DNA from: Pseudomonadota bacterium
GTDB taxonomy: Bacteria > Myxococcota > Bradymonadia > UBA4248
DNA length: 7,845 nucleotides
Reading direction: 5' to 3'
Assembly: GCA_017629415.1 (NCBI GenBank)
Contig: JAGBXG010000097.1
Location: 1-7,845 of the forward strand
Positions 1 through 6,386 of the stretch are shown piece after piece. Every line of letters begins with the position of its first letter. Positions within the stretch are counted from its first letter, which is position 1. The notes below the pieces were generated by a model. That model saw nothing but the letters and a program-made list of their open reading frames with translations. It did no database searches and was not told the origin of the DNA. The position numbers were made by a program, and so were the translations under genes.

Positions 1-134
1 AAAAATAAATAAAATTTTTAAAAAAATCGTCACAATGGGATTTTAGTTGGCATCACACGGGGTGTAAGGCGGCTTAATGATCTGTCGCTGTGAGAGATGA
101 TGTGAGTTGCCCTCAATCCCATGGAGGTCCCCGG

Positions 135-1160
135 ATGGGTAAGATCGACAGTACGAGCAAAGTTTTTGTTCAAAAACCTGAGGTTTTTCGGGATATTTTT
201 AAACTTGTGTTTCGCGAAACTCAAATGGCGATACGTGAGCTTAAACCTATGGATCCTGAAAGCCTTTTTATTCAGCGTTTATCTGCCGGTGGTAAAGACA
301 AGCGCAATAGAAAGCAACACAGGGCTCAAAAAGCCTTACTATTGTCTAAGTTTTCTCGGGATATGGTGAAAACTTGCTTGTGTGCTACAGATGAAGATGC
401 AAACTACATGATTTTGGGCATTGAAAATCAAGCGTATATAGACAGATTTATGCCGGCTCGCGTGATGATTTATGATGCCTTAACATTTCATACGCAAATG
501 CAGACAATCCAATCCGAGAGTAAACCTGAGAATCATTCAAGCCAATTTTTGAGCGGCGTATCGTCAGAAGCAAAGCTCAAGCCGGTGATTACTGCCGTTT
601 GTTACTTTGGTACCAAACCTTGGGACGGTCCTCGCAGTTTGCATGAGATTTTAGATATTAAAAATCCCAAACTGAAAGCCTTTGTGCCGGATTATCCCAT
701 CTGTATCATTGATCCACATACTCTATCTGATGATGAGCTTGAGGTTTTGGATACATCGCTTCGCGAGGTTTTTATGTGTATCAGAGCCTCACAAGATAGA
801 AAAAAGCTTAAAGAGATTGTAAACTCAAGTGTGCGGTTTCAACACGTGGATCCCGATGCCGCCAATCTGATTTATGCTGCTTTAAATATCGATATTCCAA
901 TCCATACAACTCAAAAGGAGATCAATATGTGTCAAGCCGTTGAAGAGTGGAAACAAGAGTTATTAGATGAAGGCTATGCTAATGGCGAAAGAGATGGCTA
1001 TGCCAGTGGCGAAAGAGATGGCTATGCCAATGGCGAAAGAGATGGCATTGATAAAGTTGCTCAAAATATGATTCTTATGAACTGTTTTAAACCTGAAGAT
1101 ATTTCGAGAGCAACAGGTCTATCTTTAGATAAAATTCAAGAAATCAAAGAAAATATCTAG
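135..1160 (+). CDS. rpn: Rpn family PD-(D/E)XK nuclease (recombination-promoting nuclease / putative transposase), full-length Rpn_L
   Basis: The product is 341 residues. Rpn proteins are magnesium-dependent DNA endonucleases, first described as promoting recombination and later shown to be toxins that protect against phage. The N-terminal part (about residues 8-28) has the family's pattern of a short phage-portal-like helix ending DIFKLVF. The nuclease core shows RDMVK (D76 the likely catalytic Asp) and IENQ (E97 and Q99, the E-x-Q motif), then DRFMPARVMIY, which corresponds to the family's conserved 'MPxR' segment. YFGTKPWDGPRSLHEI at 157-172 is another family hallmark. Residues 265-341 form a separable C-terminal domain with an 8-residue repeat. 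I chose ATG 135 because GGAGG (123-127) lies seven bases before it; an in-frame ATG at 90 has no such site. The gene is AT-richer than the rest of the window, which suggests separate acquisition. It converges on the SMC gene and is not in its operon. Confidence 0.85.
   Translation: MGKIDSTSKVFVQKPEVFRDIFKLVFRETQMAIRELKPMDPESLFIQRLSAGGKDKRNRKQHRAQKALLLSKFSRDMVKTCLCATDEDANYMILGIENQAYIDRFMPARVMIYDALTFHTQMQTIQSESKPENHSSQFLSGVSSEAKLKPVITAVCYFGTKPWDGPRSLHEILDIKNPKLKAFVPDYPICIIDPHTLSDDELEVLDTSLREVFMCIRASQDRKKLKEIVNSSVRFQHVDPDAANLIYAALNIDIPIHTTQKEINMCQAVEEWKQELLDEGYANGERDGYASGERDGYANGERDGIDKVAQNMILMNCFKPEDISRATGLSLDKIQEIKENI
913..929 (+). promoter_or_regulatory. Internal ribosome-binding site inside the Rpn gene
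   Basis: AAAAGGAG at 913-920 is followed by six bases and then ATG at 927-929. The site falls in the linker between the nuclease core and the C-terminal domain, where a separate antitoxin start is expected. Core and spacing are near optimal. Confidence 0.65.
927..1160 (+). CDS. Candidate internally translated Rpn_S antitoxin (C-terminal domain of the Rpn gene, same frame)
   Basis: An ATG at 927-929, in frame with the nuclease gene, has AAAAGGAG (913-920) six bases upstream, a better Shine-Dalgarno site than that of the full gene. Translation from it gives 77 residues starting MCQAVEEWKQELLDEG and ending at the same stop. This corresponds exactly to the C-terminal domain after the nuclease core. 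In E. coli, Rpn C-terminal domains (Rpn_S) are known to be made separately from an internal start, to bind and block the toxic full-length Rpn_L, and to contain a helix with a variable number of four-residue repeats. All three traits are seen here: internal start, separate small domain, and G-x-x-x repeats. That the start is used is inference. The alternative is that the site is fortuitous and only the long protein is made. Confidence 0.6.
   Translation: MCQAVEEWKQELLDEGYANGERDGYASGERDGYANGERDGIDKVAQNMILMNCFKPEDISRATGLSLDKIQEIKENI
972..1043 (+). repeat. Three tandem 24-bp units within the Rpn C-terminal domain
   Basis: Units at 972-995, 996-1019 and 1020-1043 each encode Gly-Tyr-Ala-(Asn/Ser)-Gly-Glu-Arg-Asp. 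They differ at only two positions (T/C and A/G). Each 8-residue unit is two G-x-x-x tetrads, so the run reads as six tetrads. Unit loss or gain keeps the frame in both the long and the short product. In known Rpn proteins, such tetrad repeats lie in the dimerisation helix and vary in number between strains. Confidence 0.9.
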
Positions 1161-1173
1161 GAGTGTCAAAGCT

Positions 1174-1228
1174 AAGCTCATCTCCCCACTGTGGAGAGAG
1201 CGGTCGCGTAGCGGCAGTGGGTGAGCTT
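1174..1228. repeat. Long imperfect hairpin, REP-like element
   Basis: AAGCTCA (1174-1180) pairs with TGAGCTT (1222-1228). After a four-base bulge (1181-1184), CCCACTG (1185-1191) pairs with CAGTGGG (1215-1221). The loop at 1192-1214 contains GCGGTCGCGTAGCGG. It begins 14 bases after the Rpn stop codon. There is no T-run after it, so it is more likely an mRNA 3'-end stabiliser or dispersed palindrome than a classical terminator. It resembles the CTCTCCC...GGGAGAG palindromes scattered in many bacterial genomes. Confidence 0.7.
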
Positions 1229-1246
1229 CAAACGTTGTATTGTAGA

Positions 1247-1320
1247 CCTCACTATTGCCCTTCGGGCGGTCTCTCCCACAGGGAGAGAAGGCCTGATTCG
1301 CTTCGCTCATCAACGCAAAC
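1247..1320 (+). repeat. Dispersed palindromic repeat, left copy (inverted relative to 6307-6379)
   Basis: It runs CCTCACT...GCCCTTCGGGC...TCTCTCCCACAGGGAGAGA...CCTGATTCGCTTCGCTCATCAA...AAAC. The reverse complement of 6307-6379 matches it along the full length with about eight mismatches and one single-base indel. Internal palindromes are GCCC-TTC-GGGC and CTCTCCC-ACA-GGGAGAG. It lies in the gap between the 3' ends of the convergent Rpn and SMC-like genes. Confidence 0.85.
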
Positions 1321-1493
1321 CCAAGCTTTTGGGCTCACCATTGGGCGGTCTTTGTCTGCTGCAACCTCACTTAAGTCTTATTTCCGCCCAAGATGTCAGT
1401 AATCAGTCCCCGTCTAACCTACAATAACCGCACATGATTGCATGGTTGCCAAGAGGCAACGCACTTTGCAAGTGTCCAGTGCAAAACTCCAAG
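1320..1493. other. Remainder of the convergent intergenic gap; small hairpins only
   Basis: No convincing protein gene is visible. CCCAA-GCTT-TTGGG (1320-1333) is a small perfect hairpin directly attached to the end of the dispersed repeat. GTTGCC-AAGA-GGCAAC (1445-1460) is another, followed by a possible CACTT-TGC-AAGTG stem (1462-1474). None is followed by a T-run on the plus strand, so a clear terminator for the Rpn gene is not seen. The short open frames crossing this stretch run through the repeats and have no family resemblance. Confidence 0.5.
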
Positions 1494-1533
1494 AAAAAAG
1501 CCGGCTGTATTCGCCAACGGCGAATAGGCCGGC
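1494..1533 (-). terminator. Rho-independent terminator of the SMC-like gene
   Basis: Reading the minus strand, a GC-rich stem is formed by 1533-1519 and 1515-1500 around a three-base loop (1516-1518), with one bulged base (1507). Both arms contain GCCGGC and TATTCGCC-type segments. The stem is followed immediately by six T residues (complement of 1494-1499). It lies about 60 bases past the SMC-like stop codon. Stem, loop and T-tract all fit an intrinsic terminator. Confidence 0.85.
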
Positions 1534-1545
1534 TCAAGCGGCGCG

Positions 1546-1567
1546 TATCGGCTTTAAAAAGCCGATA
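1546..1567. repeat. Perfect hairpin just after the SMC-like stop codon
   Basis: TATCGGCTTT (1546-1555) is the exact complement of AAAGCCGATA (1558-1567). With the inner T-A pairs open, it forms a seven-pair stem. It sits between the stop codon (1592-1594) and the terminator. It has no T-run of its own, so it may protect the mRNA 3' end. Confidence 0.6.
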
Positions 1568-1591
1568 GCGACGCACCTTTCATCATGAAAT

Positions 1592-4500
1592 TTAAGCTTC
1601 ATCGTCAGGATTGATGTCCGATTCGTTTTCCACATCGACATTTTCAGGCGCATCTTCGGGACTGACTGCACGCGCCAGACGAATGGCTTCCAGACGTCCC
1701 GAAATGTCCACATCAGCCTCCAACAGACGATGACCACGGTTCAGATCGGTGCGCTCGTTACGCAAACGCACGACGTTGGGCAGAATAGAAAGCGCCTCAA
1801 GGTCGTTGACAGCCGTCGTGTAAATCAGCTGAATACCCATCGCGCTCGCGAATTGTCGCTGCATATTGATGAAAACTGTACGGCTGGCGCGGCCAATCGG
1901 GTTGTCGAGAATCAACACGCTCGTCGGCTGGCGGTTCATGCCTCGCGTGCGCGCACGGACATTGGCCAACGTACAGTACAGCAAAATCGCACATGTCAGC
2001 TGCTCACCCCCCGAGAAACGCGCCGTTTCCGTGATTTCAATCAGACGCTGCGGCGATGCAGGATCCGGATTAAGCACGCGAACCGTGAACGGACGCGCCA
2101 ACTGACGCACCGCACGCTGGATCAGCTTCGTGCCCGTCGGAATCACCGTTTCGTCTACCAGCGTATCGACCAACTCTTGAATCAGCTCCATGCGATCTGC
2201 CTGCGAACTCGGCTCCTTCGTCGTAATGCGCAGGAACCGCGAACCACCAATGTCAGGCACCTCGCGGGGGACAATGCTCGCCGAGTCCGCCAGTTTGAGC
2301 AAACGCAACCCATCATCTGCTGCATTGAGCAGGAATTTGGCCAAGAAACTGCGATGTTTCTCCATTTCCTCAAGCGTCGCCGTGATTTCGCGCAGACGAA
2401 TGTTTAATGACTCGCGGAACTCAGCTGCCCCCGTCTCAAGCGATTCGGCATCCAATGTCTTGAACTGCGTAATGATGCGGTTCTGAAGCGCCGAAAACTG
2501 TTCGTGATCAACCCACTTACGAATGGCTGTCACCGCCGAACGACGTGTCGAATCCAAACCATCATGCGCCTCGCGATATTTCTCAAGACGCTGCTCCAAA
2601 TCCGTAATGGCCGCCCCAATTTCGGGCGCTTCAATCGGCGTATCCAATGCCAAAGGCTGCTGGCTCTTCAAGAATGCAGCATGGCTGCGCTGAACCGAAT
2701 TCAAGCGCTCCAAGTCCTTTGTCAAAGCCTCACGAGCATGACGCGCATTCGATGCCTGGCGCTCCTGAGCACGGATGGCGTCGTCAATCTTGCGCAGTTC
2801 GACCTGGCCATCAGCAGCAGCTTTCTCATATTTTTCAACATTTTCAGCTTTGACCGCCACATCCTCCGGAATGCTCGGCTTGCCTGCGCCATACCATTCA
2901 TTCTGACGCTGTTTGAGCATCGAATTCTTGCTGCTCAAATCGGCAATGGCTTTTTCTTTCCTGCCCGTCACAATCGCCAGCATCTCGGACGCACGTTCAC
3001 CGTTGGTCTCGAGATCGTTCGGATTCGTCAAACCTTCAACGGCCGCTTTGACATCATCCAGCGTCAGAACGCCGCGAATCAGCTGCATGACCTGGTTCTT
3101 GTCTTTCTTGGCCTGTTTTTCGGCATTTTCAAGATTACGCGCCAATTCGTTGTTCGTATATTCGCGCTCCACTTGATCGAGCAAACGCTGATAATCGTTT
3201 TTGAGCTCTTCGATCGGACCTTGTTTCGCATCCGGCATTTGATTGACATATTTGACGCGCGAAATTTCATTGTCGAGCAAACTGGCCTTTGTGCCCACAG
3301 GTTCCGCTGTCTGGAGCAAAGCCCGTGCTTTTTCGCGAATTTCACGCGCCTGCACGCGCAGGGCTTCCGCTTCCTCGCGGCGCTGCATGCTGAGCGCATA
3401 TTTTTCATCCGAAGCCGCCTGCCAGTGCGCCATCGAATCGTCGATTTCATTCACAAACTCTGAAAGCTTGTCACATGCACTCCGGAGACCCAGAATTTCA
3501 TTGTTCAGCTTGCCAGCTTCACGTTCATCGCTGCGGCTGCGTTCGAGCAGACGTTTTTTCTCGTCCTTTTGCATCTCAAGACGCGCTTCATCATCCTCAG
3601 ATTGAACGCGCAGACGTGCCAATTTGGCCTTTGTCGCCGTAAACCAGCCCTTTGGATATTGACCGCGGAACGTCTTGAATTTCATCGATGCACTCAAGAA
3701 ATCGTCCTGCTGTCTCAAAGCTTTGTCGATATCATCGTGAATCGATTCCAGGCGTTTTTCGAGACTGGCGAGCGCGTTTTGAGCATCGTTTTTATCAAAC
3801 CAGGCGTGATCTTTGGGGCCAAGTACGCATTGATAACGCGCAGGCATGGTTTCAGCGACGGCATCAAAGATTTCAGGCGTTGCCAATGTAATGGGCACAC
3901 CCGGCACCATATCGGGATTCGATTCAATGATGCTGCGCGTACGCTCAAAATCGCGGGCAGGCACGATAATGCCCTGAGCAATGGCCGGCCAAGTGCGCAC
4001 GAGTTTTTCTTTTTCTTCAGGCGATGCCTGCAAATTGTCGCAAATATAACTCCAGCCTGATTTGGCCTGCGATTTCGGTCCCAAAAAGCTCAATAACGTC
4101 TCGACTTCGACCGAAGGCGGCATCAAACCGCGTTCCATGATATGGACTCTGGCACGTTCCAAAGACGCAGCTTCTGTACGCAAACGCGCGGCTTCTTCCT
4201 GCATTTCGGAAGCATGACGCTGCAAAAGTGCGCCAGTATCATCCGCCACTTCATCCAAATCGATTTCATCCAAATCGAGCATACTCAAGAAATGCGCATC
4301 CGATTCGAGGGTATCGCGAGCCTGAGTGGCCTTTTGCCAATCGCGCTCAAGCGCACGGATTTCAGCTTGTTTATCCGCAACACTTTGCTGCAATTCCTGA
4401 ATCATACGCGAACATTCATCTTCGAGTGCCGCATTTCCTTCGCGACTTCTTTCTAATGAACGCAGTTTATTCTTTCGCGTCTTTAACGTATTTTCTGTGC

Positions 4501-6043
4501 GCGTCAAAGCTTCAGCCGGCGTTTCATTGGCCTGAAGGATGGCAAGCTTAATCAAGCTCTCAAACTTCTCCTGCCTTGCCCGCATGTTCGTTTTATAACT
4601 TTCGCTTTCGGATTCATAAGCGAACGCTTCGCGTTCCAATTTCTGGGCTTCGGTTTCAAGTTCGCGGCTTTCATCCTCACGTTCGGCAGCATTCCGGCGA
4701 ATTTCATCGCGTTCAACGCGAAGTGCCTGCGACTGATGACGCATTGCCGCCACATAATCGGATGCCACTTGCTCCAATTTTGCCAAAAGCGGCGCACGTT
4801 CAACATTTGCCCCCGAAAGACGCGCACGAAATGCTTCGGCATCCTTCTGAGCAATGACATAATCACGATACGGATAAGCCGCGCGCCATAAAATCTCATC
4901 GCGCTTGGCCTGTTCCACACTTTCGGTCAAATCATCGACTTGTTTTTGTGCTTTTTTAACTTCGGCTTCAGCCAAACGCATGGCCAAAGCAATGGCCAAT
5001 CCGCGATCACGCTGTACACGGGCTTCAACATCATTCCAACGCGTCCGAAGCTGCTTTACATCCTCAGCAATCTTTTGTTCCTGCTCGGCAAATAAAGCTG
5101 TATTGGCCACAATTGACCCGCGAATACGCGCATGCAATGCCGTCAGGCGTTCCGCTTCTTCCATCGTACGCAAACGACGTTCATGAAGCTCAACCAACGG
5201 CGTCAATCGTTCAATCAAACCTGTCGAAAGGTTCAAATCGGGCAAGAGCTCATGTTTGCGGCGCTGCAATTGCTTGCGGTACGTCTCCAAATTCTCGGTA
5301 ATGCCATCGGTACGCGAAGGTTCAACCGTCAATTCGAGCAAGAAATCAATGAAATCATCCGGACTGTTGAAACGGAATAACTCATCTGCCCCACCCTCGC
5401 GGCTGTTCATGATCAACTGATAGCCAAAAAGCCCAGGATCCAGACCGGCACTCTGCAGTTTTTCACTCCATTCGCTTTGATTTTCCGTGCAATAGAACTG
5501 CAAACTCGGGTGTTCATCGCGCAATGTATGCCAATGCTGACGGAATGACATCAAAGTACGTCGCACTTTGCCGCCGTCAGCCGTCGTCATATCGACCGGA
5601 ATCGTCGGCAACTGCGTGGCTTCCACGCCATCACTCACGCGAGCACAGAAAAACAAACGACGCAGACTTTCTTTGTTGCCGCCGGCATATTCATAAAAAA
5701 CACCGGTTAAAAACCGCGGCACCATCGTCAGATCATCATCCAATCCAAGCGTCTGCGTGTCCAACGTCCATTCTGCCGCCACCACACTGCGATCATTCGT
5801 TAAAACATAGTCTTCAATACGGCGTTGCTTTGCATCGGCTCGCGATCCCAAAAAATCACGACGATTCGGACGCGGTAATGCAAAAAACAAACTCAAAATC
5901 GAAGACTTACCGCCACCATTGCGAAGCCATAACGTCGAATCCGACGGCATTCCCGAAGGATCACTCAAATTCAACGTCAAATCCTGCATTCTGGCATTCG
6001 GATGACCGATAGAAATAAAACGAAGTCGTGAAAGTTTTGGCAT
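1592..6043 (-). CDS. SMC/MukB-like coiled-coil ATPase (condensin-type motor, JetC/MksB-like)
   Basis: The product is 1483 residues, close to MukB (about 1490). The head's N half has a Walker A, RNGGGKSS (41-48, K46), with Leu40 where the first P-loop Gly would be. A predicted coiled coil runs from about 245 to 635, rich in Glu/Arg/Ala heptads. A compact hinge-like segment at about 640-755 (YICDNLQ, PAIAQGIIVPARDFERT, VPGVPITLATPEIF) interrupts it, and a second coiled coil spans about 755-1240. The C half of the head has the ABC signature FSGGEQ (1343-1348) and Walker B VLILDN (1376-1381), then QLIYTTAVND. Walker B has Asn1381 where SMC/SbcC proteins carry the catalytic Glu. The last 25 residues are acidic. 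Such proteins bind DNA as dimers with a kleisin and winged-helix partners and extrude loops using ATP. ATG 6043 is the first start before the motif; the upstream AGAG is a weak ribosome site. Exact subfamily is uncertain; RecN- or SbcC-like repair ATPases are less likely given the neighbours and central hinge. Confidence 0.8.
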   Translation of the reverse strand: MPKLSRLRFISIGHPNARMQDLTLNLSDPSGMPSDSTLWLRNGGGKSSILSLFFALPRPNRRDFLGSRADAKQRRIEDYVLTNDRSVVAAEWTLDTQTLGLDDDLTMVPRFLTGVFYEYAGGNKESLRRLFFCARVSDGVEATQLPTIPVDMTTADGGKVRRTLMSFRQHWHTLRDEHPSLQFYCTENQSEWSEKLQSAGLDPGLFGYQLIMNSREGGADELFRFNSPDDFIDFLLELTVEPSRTDGITENLETYRKQLQRRKHELLPDLNLSTGLIERLTPLVELHERRLRTMEEAERLTALHARIRGSIVANTALFAEQEQKIAEDVKQLRTRWNDVEARVQRDRGLAIALAMRLAEAEVKKAQKQVDDLTESVEQAKRDEILWRAAYPYRDYVIAQKDAEAFRARLSGANVERAPLLAKLEQVASDYVAAMRHQSQALRVERDEIRRNAAEREDESRELETEAQKLEREAFAYESESESYKTNMRARQEKFESLIKLAILQANETPAEALTRTENTLKTRKNKLRSLERSREGNAALEDECSRMIQELQQSVADKQAEIRALERDWQKATQARDTLESDAHFLSMLDLDEIDLDEVADDTGALLQRHASEMQEEAARLRTEAASLERARVHIMERGLMPPSVEVETLLSFLGPKSQAKSGWSYICDNLQASPEEKEKLVRTWPAIAQGIIVPARDFERTRSIIESNPDMVPGVPITLATPEIFDAVAETMPARYQCVLGPKDHAWFDKNDAQNALASLEKRLESIHDDIDKALRQQDDFLSASMKFKTFRGQYPKGWFTATKAKLARLRVQSEDDEARLEMQKDEKKRLLERSRSDEREAGKLNNEILGLRSACDKLSEFVNEIDDSMAHWQAASDEKYALSMQRREEAEALRVQAREIREKARALLQTAEPVGTKASLLDNEISRVKYVNQMPDAKQGPIEELKNDYQRLLDQVEREYTNNELARNLENAEKQAKKDKNQVMQLIRGVLTLDDVKAAVEGLTNPNDLETNGERASEMLAIVTGRKEKAIADLSSKNSMLKQRQNEWYGAGKPSIPEDVAVKAENVEKYEKAAADGQVELRKIDDAIRAQERQASNARHAREALTKDLERLNSVQRSHAAFLKSQQPLALDTPIEAPEIGAAITDLEQRLEKYREAHDGLDSTRRSAVTAIRKWVDHEQFSALQNRIITQFKTLDAESLETGAAEFRESLNIRLREITATLEEMEKHRSFLAKFLLNAADDGLRLLKLADSASIVPREVPDIGGSRFLRITTKEPSSQADRMELIQELVDTLVDETVIPTGTKLIQRAVRQLARPFTVRVLNPDPASPQRLIEITETARFSGGEQLTCAILLYCTLANVRARTRGMNRQPTSVLILDNPIGRASRTVFINMQRQFASAMGIQLIYTTAVNDLEALSILPNVVRLRNERTDLNRGHRLLEADVDISGRLEAIRLARAVSPEDAPENVDVENESDINPDDEA

Positions 6044-6057
6044 TTTTAAACTCTATT

Positions 6058-6121
6058 TTTTTATTTTGTGGGGCGCTGCCCCATACCCCTTTTTATTTTG
6101 TGGGGCGCTGCCCCACACCCC
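6058..6121. repeat. Two tandem 32-bp direct repeats, each with a GGGGC-GCT-GCCCC hairpin
   Basis: 6058-6089 and 6090-6121 are identical except for one T/C change (6084 against 6116). Each unit is TTTTTATTTTG, then a five-pair hairpin (6070-6082 and 6102-6114), then CCCC. On the minus strand the pair lies in the untranslated leader of the SMC-like gene, the nearer unit ending 14 bases before its ATG. They may affect translation or transcript stability; this is not shown by sequence alone. Confidence 0.85.
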
Positions 6122-6122
6122 G

Positions 6123-6145
6123 CCAAAGGGGCTGAGCCCCTTTGG
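6123..6145. repeat. Perfect 10-bp inverted repeat, CCAAAGGGGC-TGA-GCCCCTTTGG
   Basis: The two ten-base arms (6123-6132 and 6136-6145) are perfect complements around a TGA loop. It abuts the tandem repeats, so 6058-6145 forms three consecutive hairpins. This 'GGGGC...GCCCC' module is a style of dispersed element common in bacterial intergenic DNA. No T-run follows on either strand. Confidence 0.75.
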
Positions 6146-6206
6146 AATCCTGCAATATGGGACGTTTTTTGTGGGTTGAACGGGTACTGGTTGCTAACGT
6201 TTTTGG

Positions 6207-6237
6207 AGTTGAATGGAACCTTGTATGCCATTCAACT
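6207..6237. repeat. 10-bp inverted repeat with 11-base spacer (possible operator or stem-loop)
   Basis: AGTTGAATGG (6207-6216) and CCATTCAACT (6228-6237) are exact complements spaced by 11 bases. The arm length and spacing would suit a dimeric DNA-binding protein site upstream of the SMC-like gene. A plain RNA stem-loop is equally possible, and no promoter boxes stand out nearby. Confidence 0.45.
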
Positions 6238-6306
6238 TGGATGAACTTAACAATTCGTAGTTGTCGTATTTGCTGACATTTTTGCCGCATTTGGATGCAA
6301 ACGTGA

Positions 6307-6379
6307 GTTTACCTTGATGAGCGAAGCGAATCAGGTCTCTCTCCCATTGGGAGAGAACGCCCGAAGGGCGAGAGTGAGG
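6307..6379 (-). repeat. Dispersed palindromic repeat, right copy
   Basis: Its reverse complement matches 1247-1320 over the full length with about eight mismatches and one indel. Internal palindromes are TCTCTCCCA-T-TGGGAGAGA (6338-6356) and CGCCC-GAA-GGGCG (6358-6370). It begins eight bases beyond the stop codon of the 326-residue gene, the usual position of REP-like elements behind a gene, and occupies part of the gap before the SMC-like gene. Confidence 0.85.
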
Positions 6380-6386
6380 GCAAAGC

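Noticed and set aside
47..81. Promoter for the Rpn gene (TTGGCA at 47-52, TTAATG at 74-79)
   Set aside because: The spacing is about 21 bases and the -10 match is poor, so it is not supportable from sequence alone.
90..134. Upstream start (ATG 90) for the Rpn gene, adding 15 residues
   Set aside because: No ribosome site precedes it and the added residues do not resemble Rpn N-termini. ATG 135 has GGAGG at the right distance.
135..1160. Rpn nuclease as the cutting subunit (JetD substitute) of the condensin-like complex
   Set aside because: It is convergent, separated by a terminator and repeats, differs in base composition, and carries its own apparent antitoxin. This fits an independent module better.
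1247..1320. CRISPR array
   Set aside because: The repeats in this window are two inverted, widely spaced copies plus one simple tandem pair. There is no series of regular repeats with unique spacers.
1163..1427. Short overlapping open frames of 60-80 codons in the convergent gap
   Set aside because: They run through the palindromic repeats and have no ribosome site or family pattern.
1730..2407. 225-residue plus-strand open frame
   Set aside because: It is antisense to the signature and Walker B region of the SMC-like gene, is Arg-rich, and has no recognisable domain.
2504..3463. 319-residue plus-strand open frame
   Set aside because: It is an antisense shadow of the coiled-coil region, with low-complexity Phe/Leu/Arg content. 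Long shadows are expected opposite Glu/Ala/Arg-rich coiled coils.
1185..6380. Insertion-sequence ends formed by the inverted repeats
   Set aside because: No transposase lies between them. The repeat is a palindromic, REP-like unit and no target-site duplication is visible.
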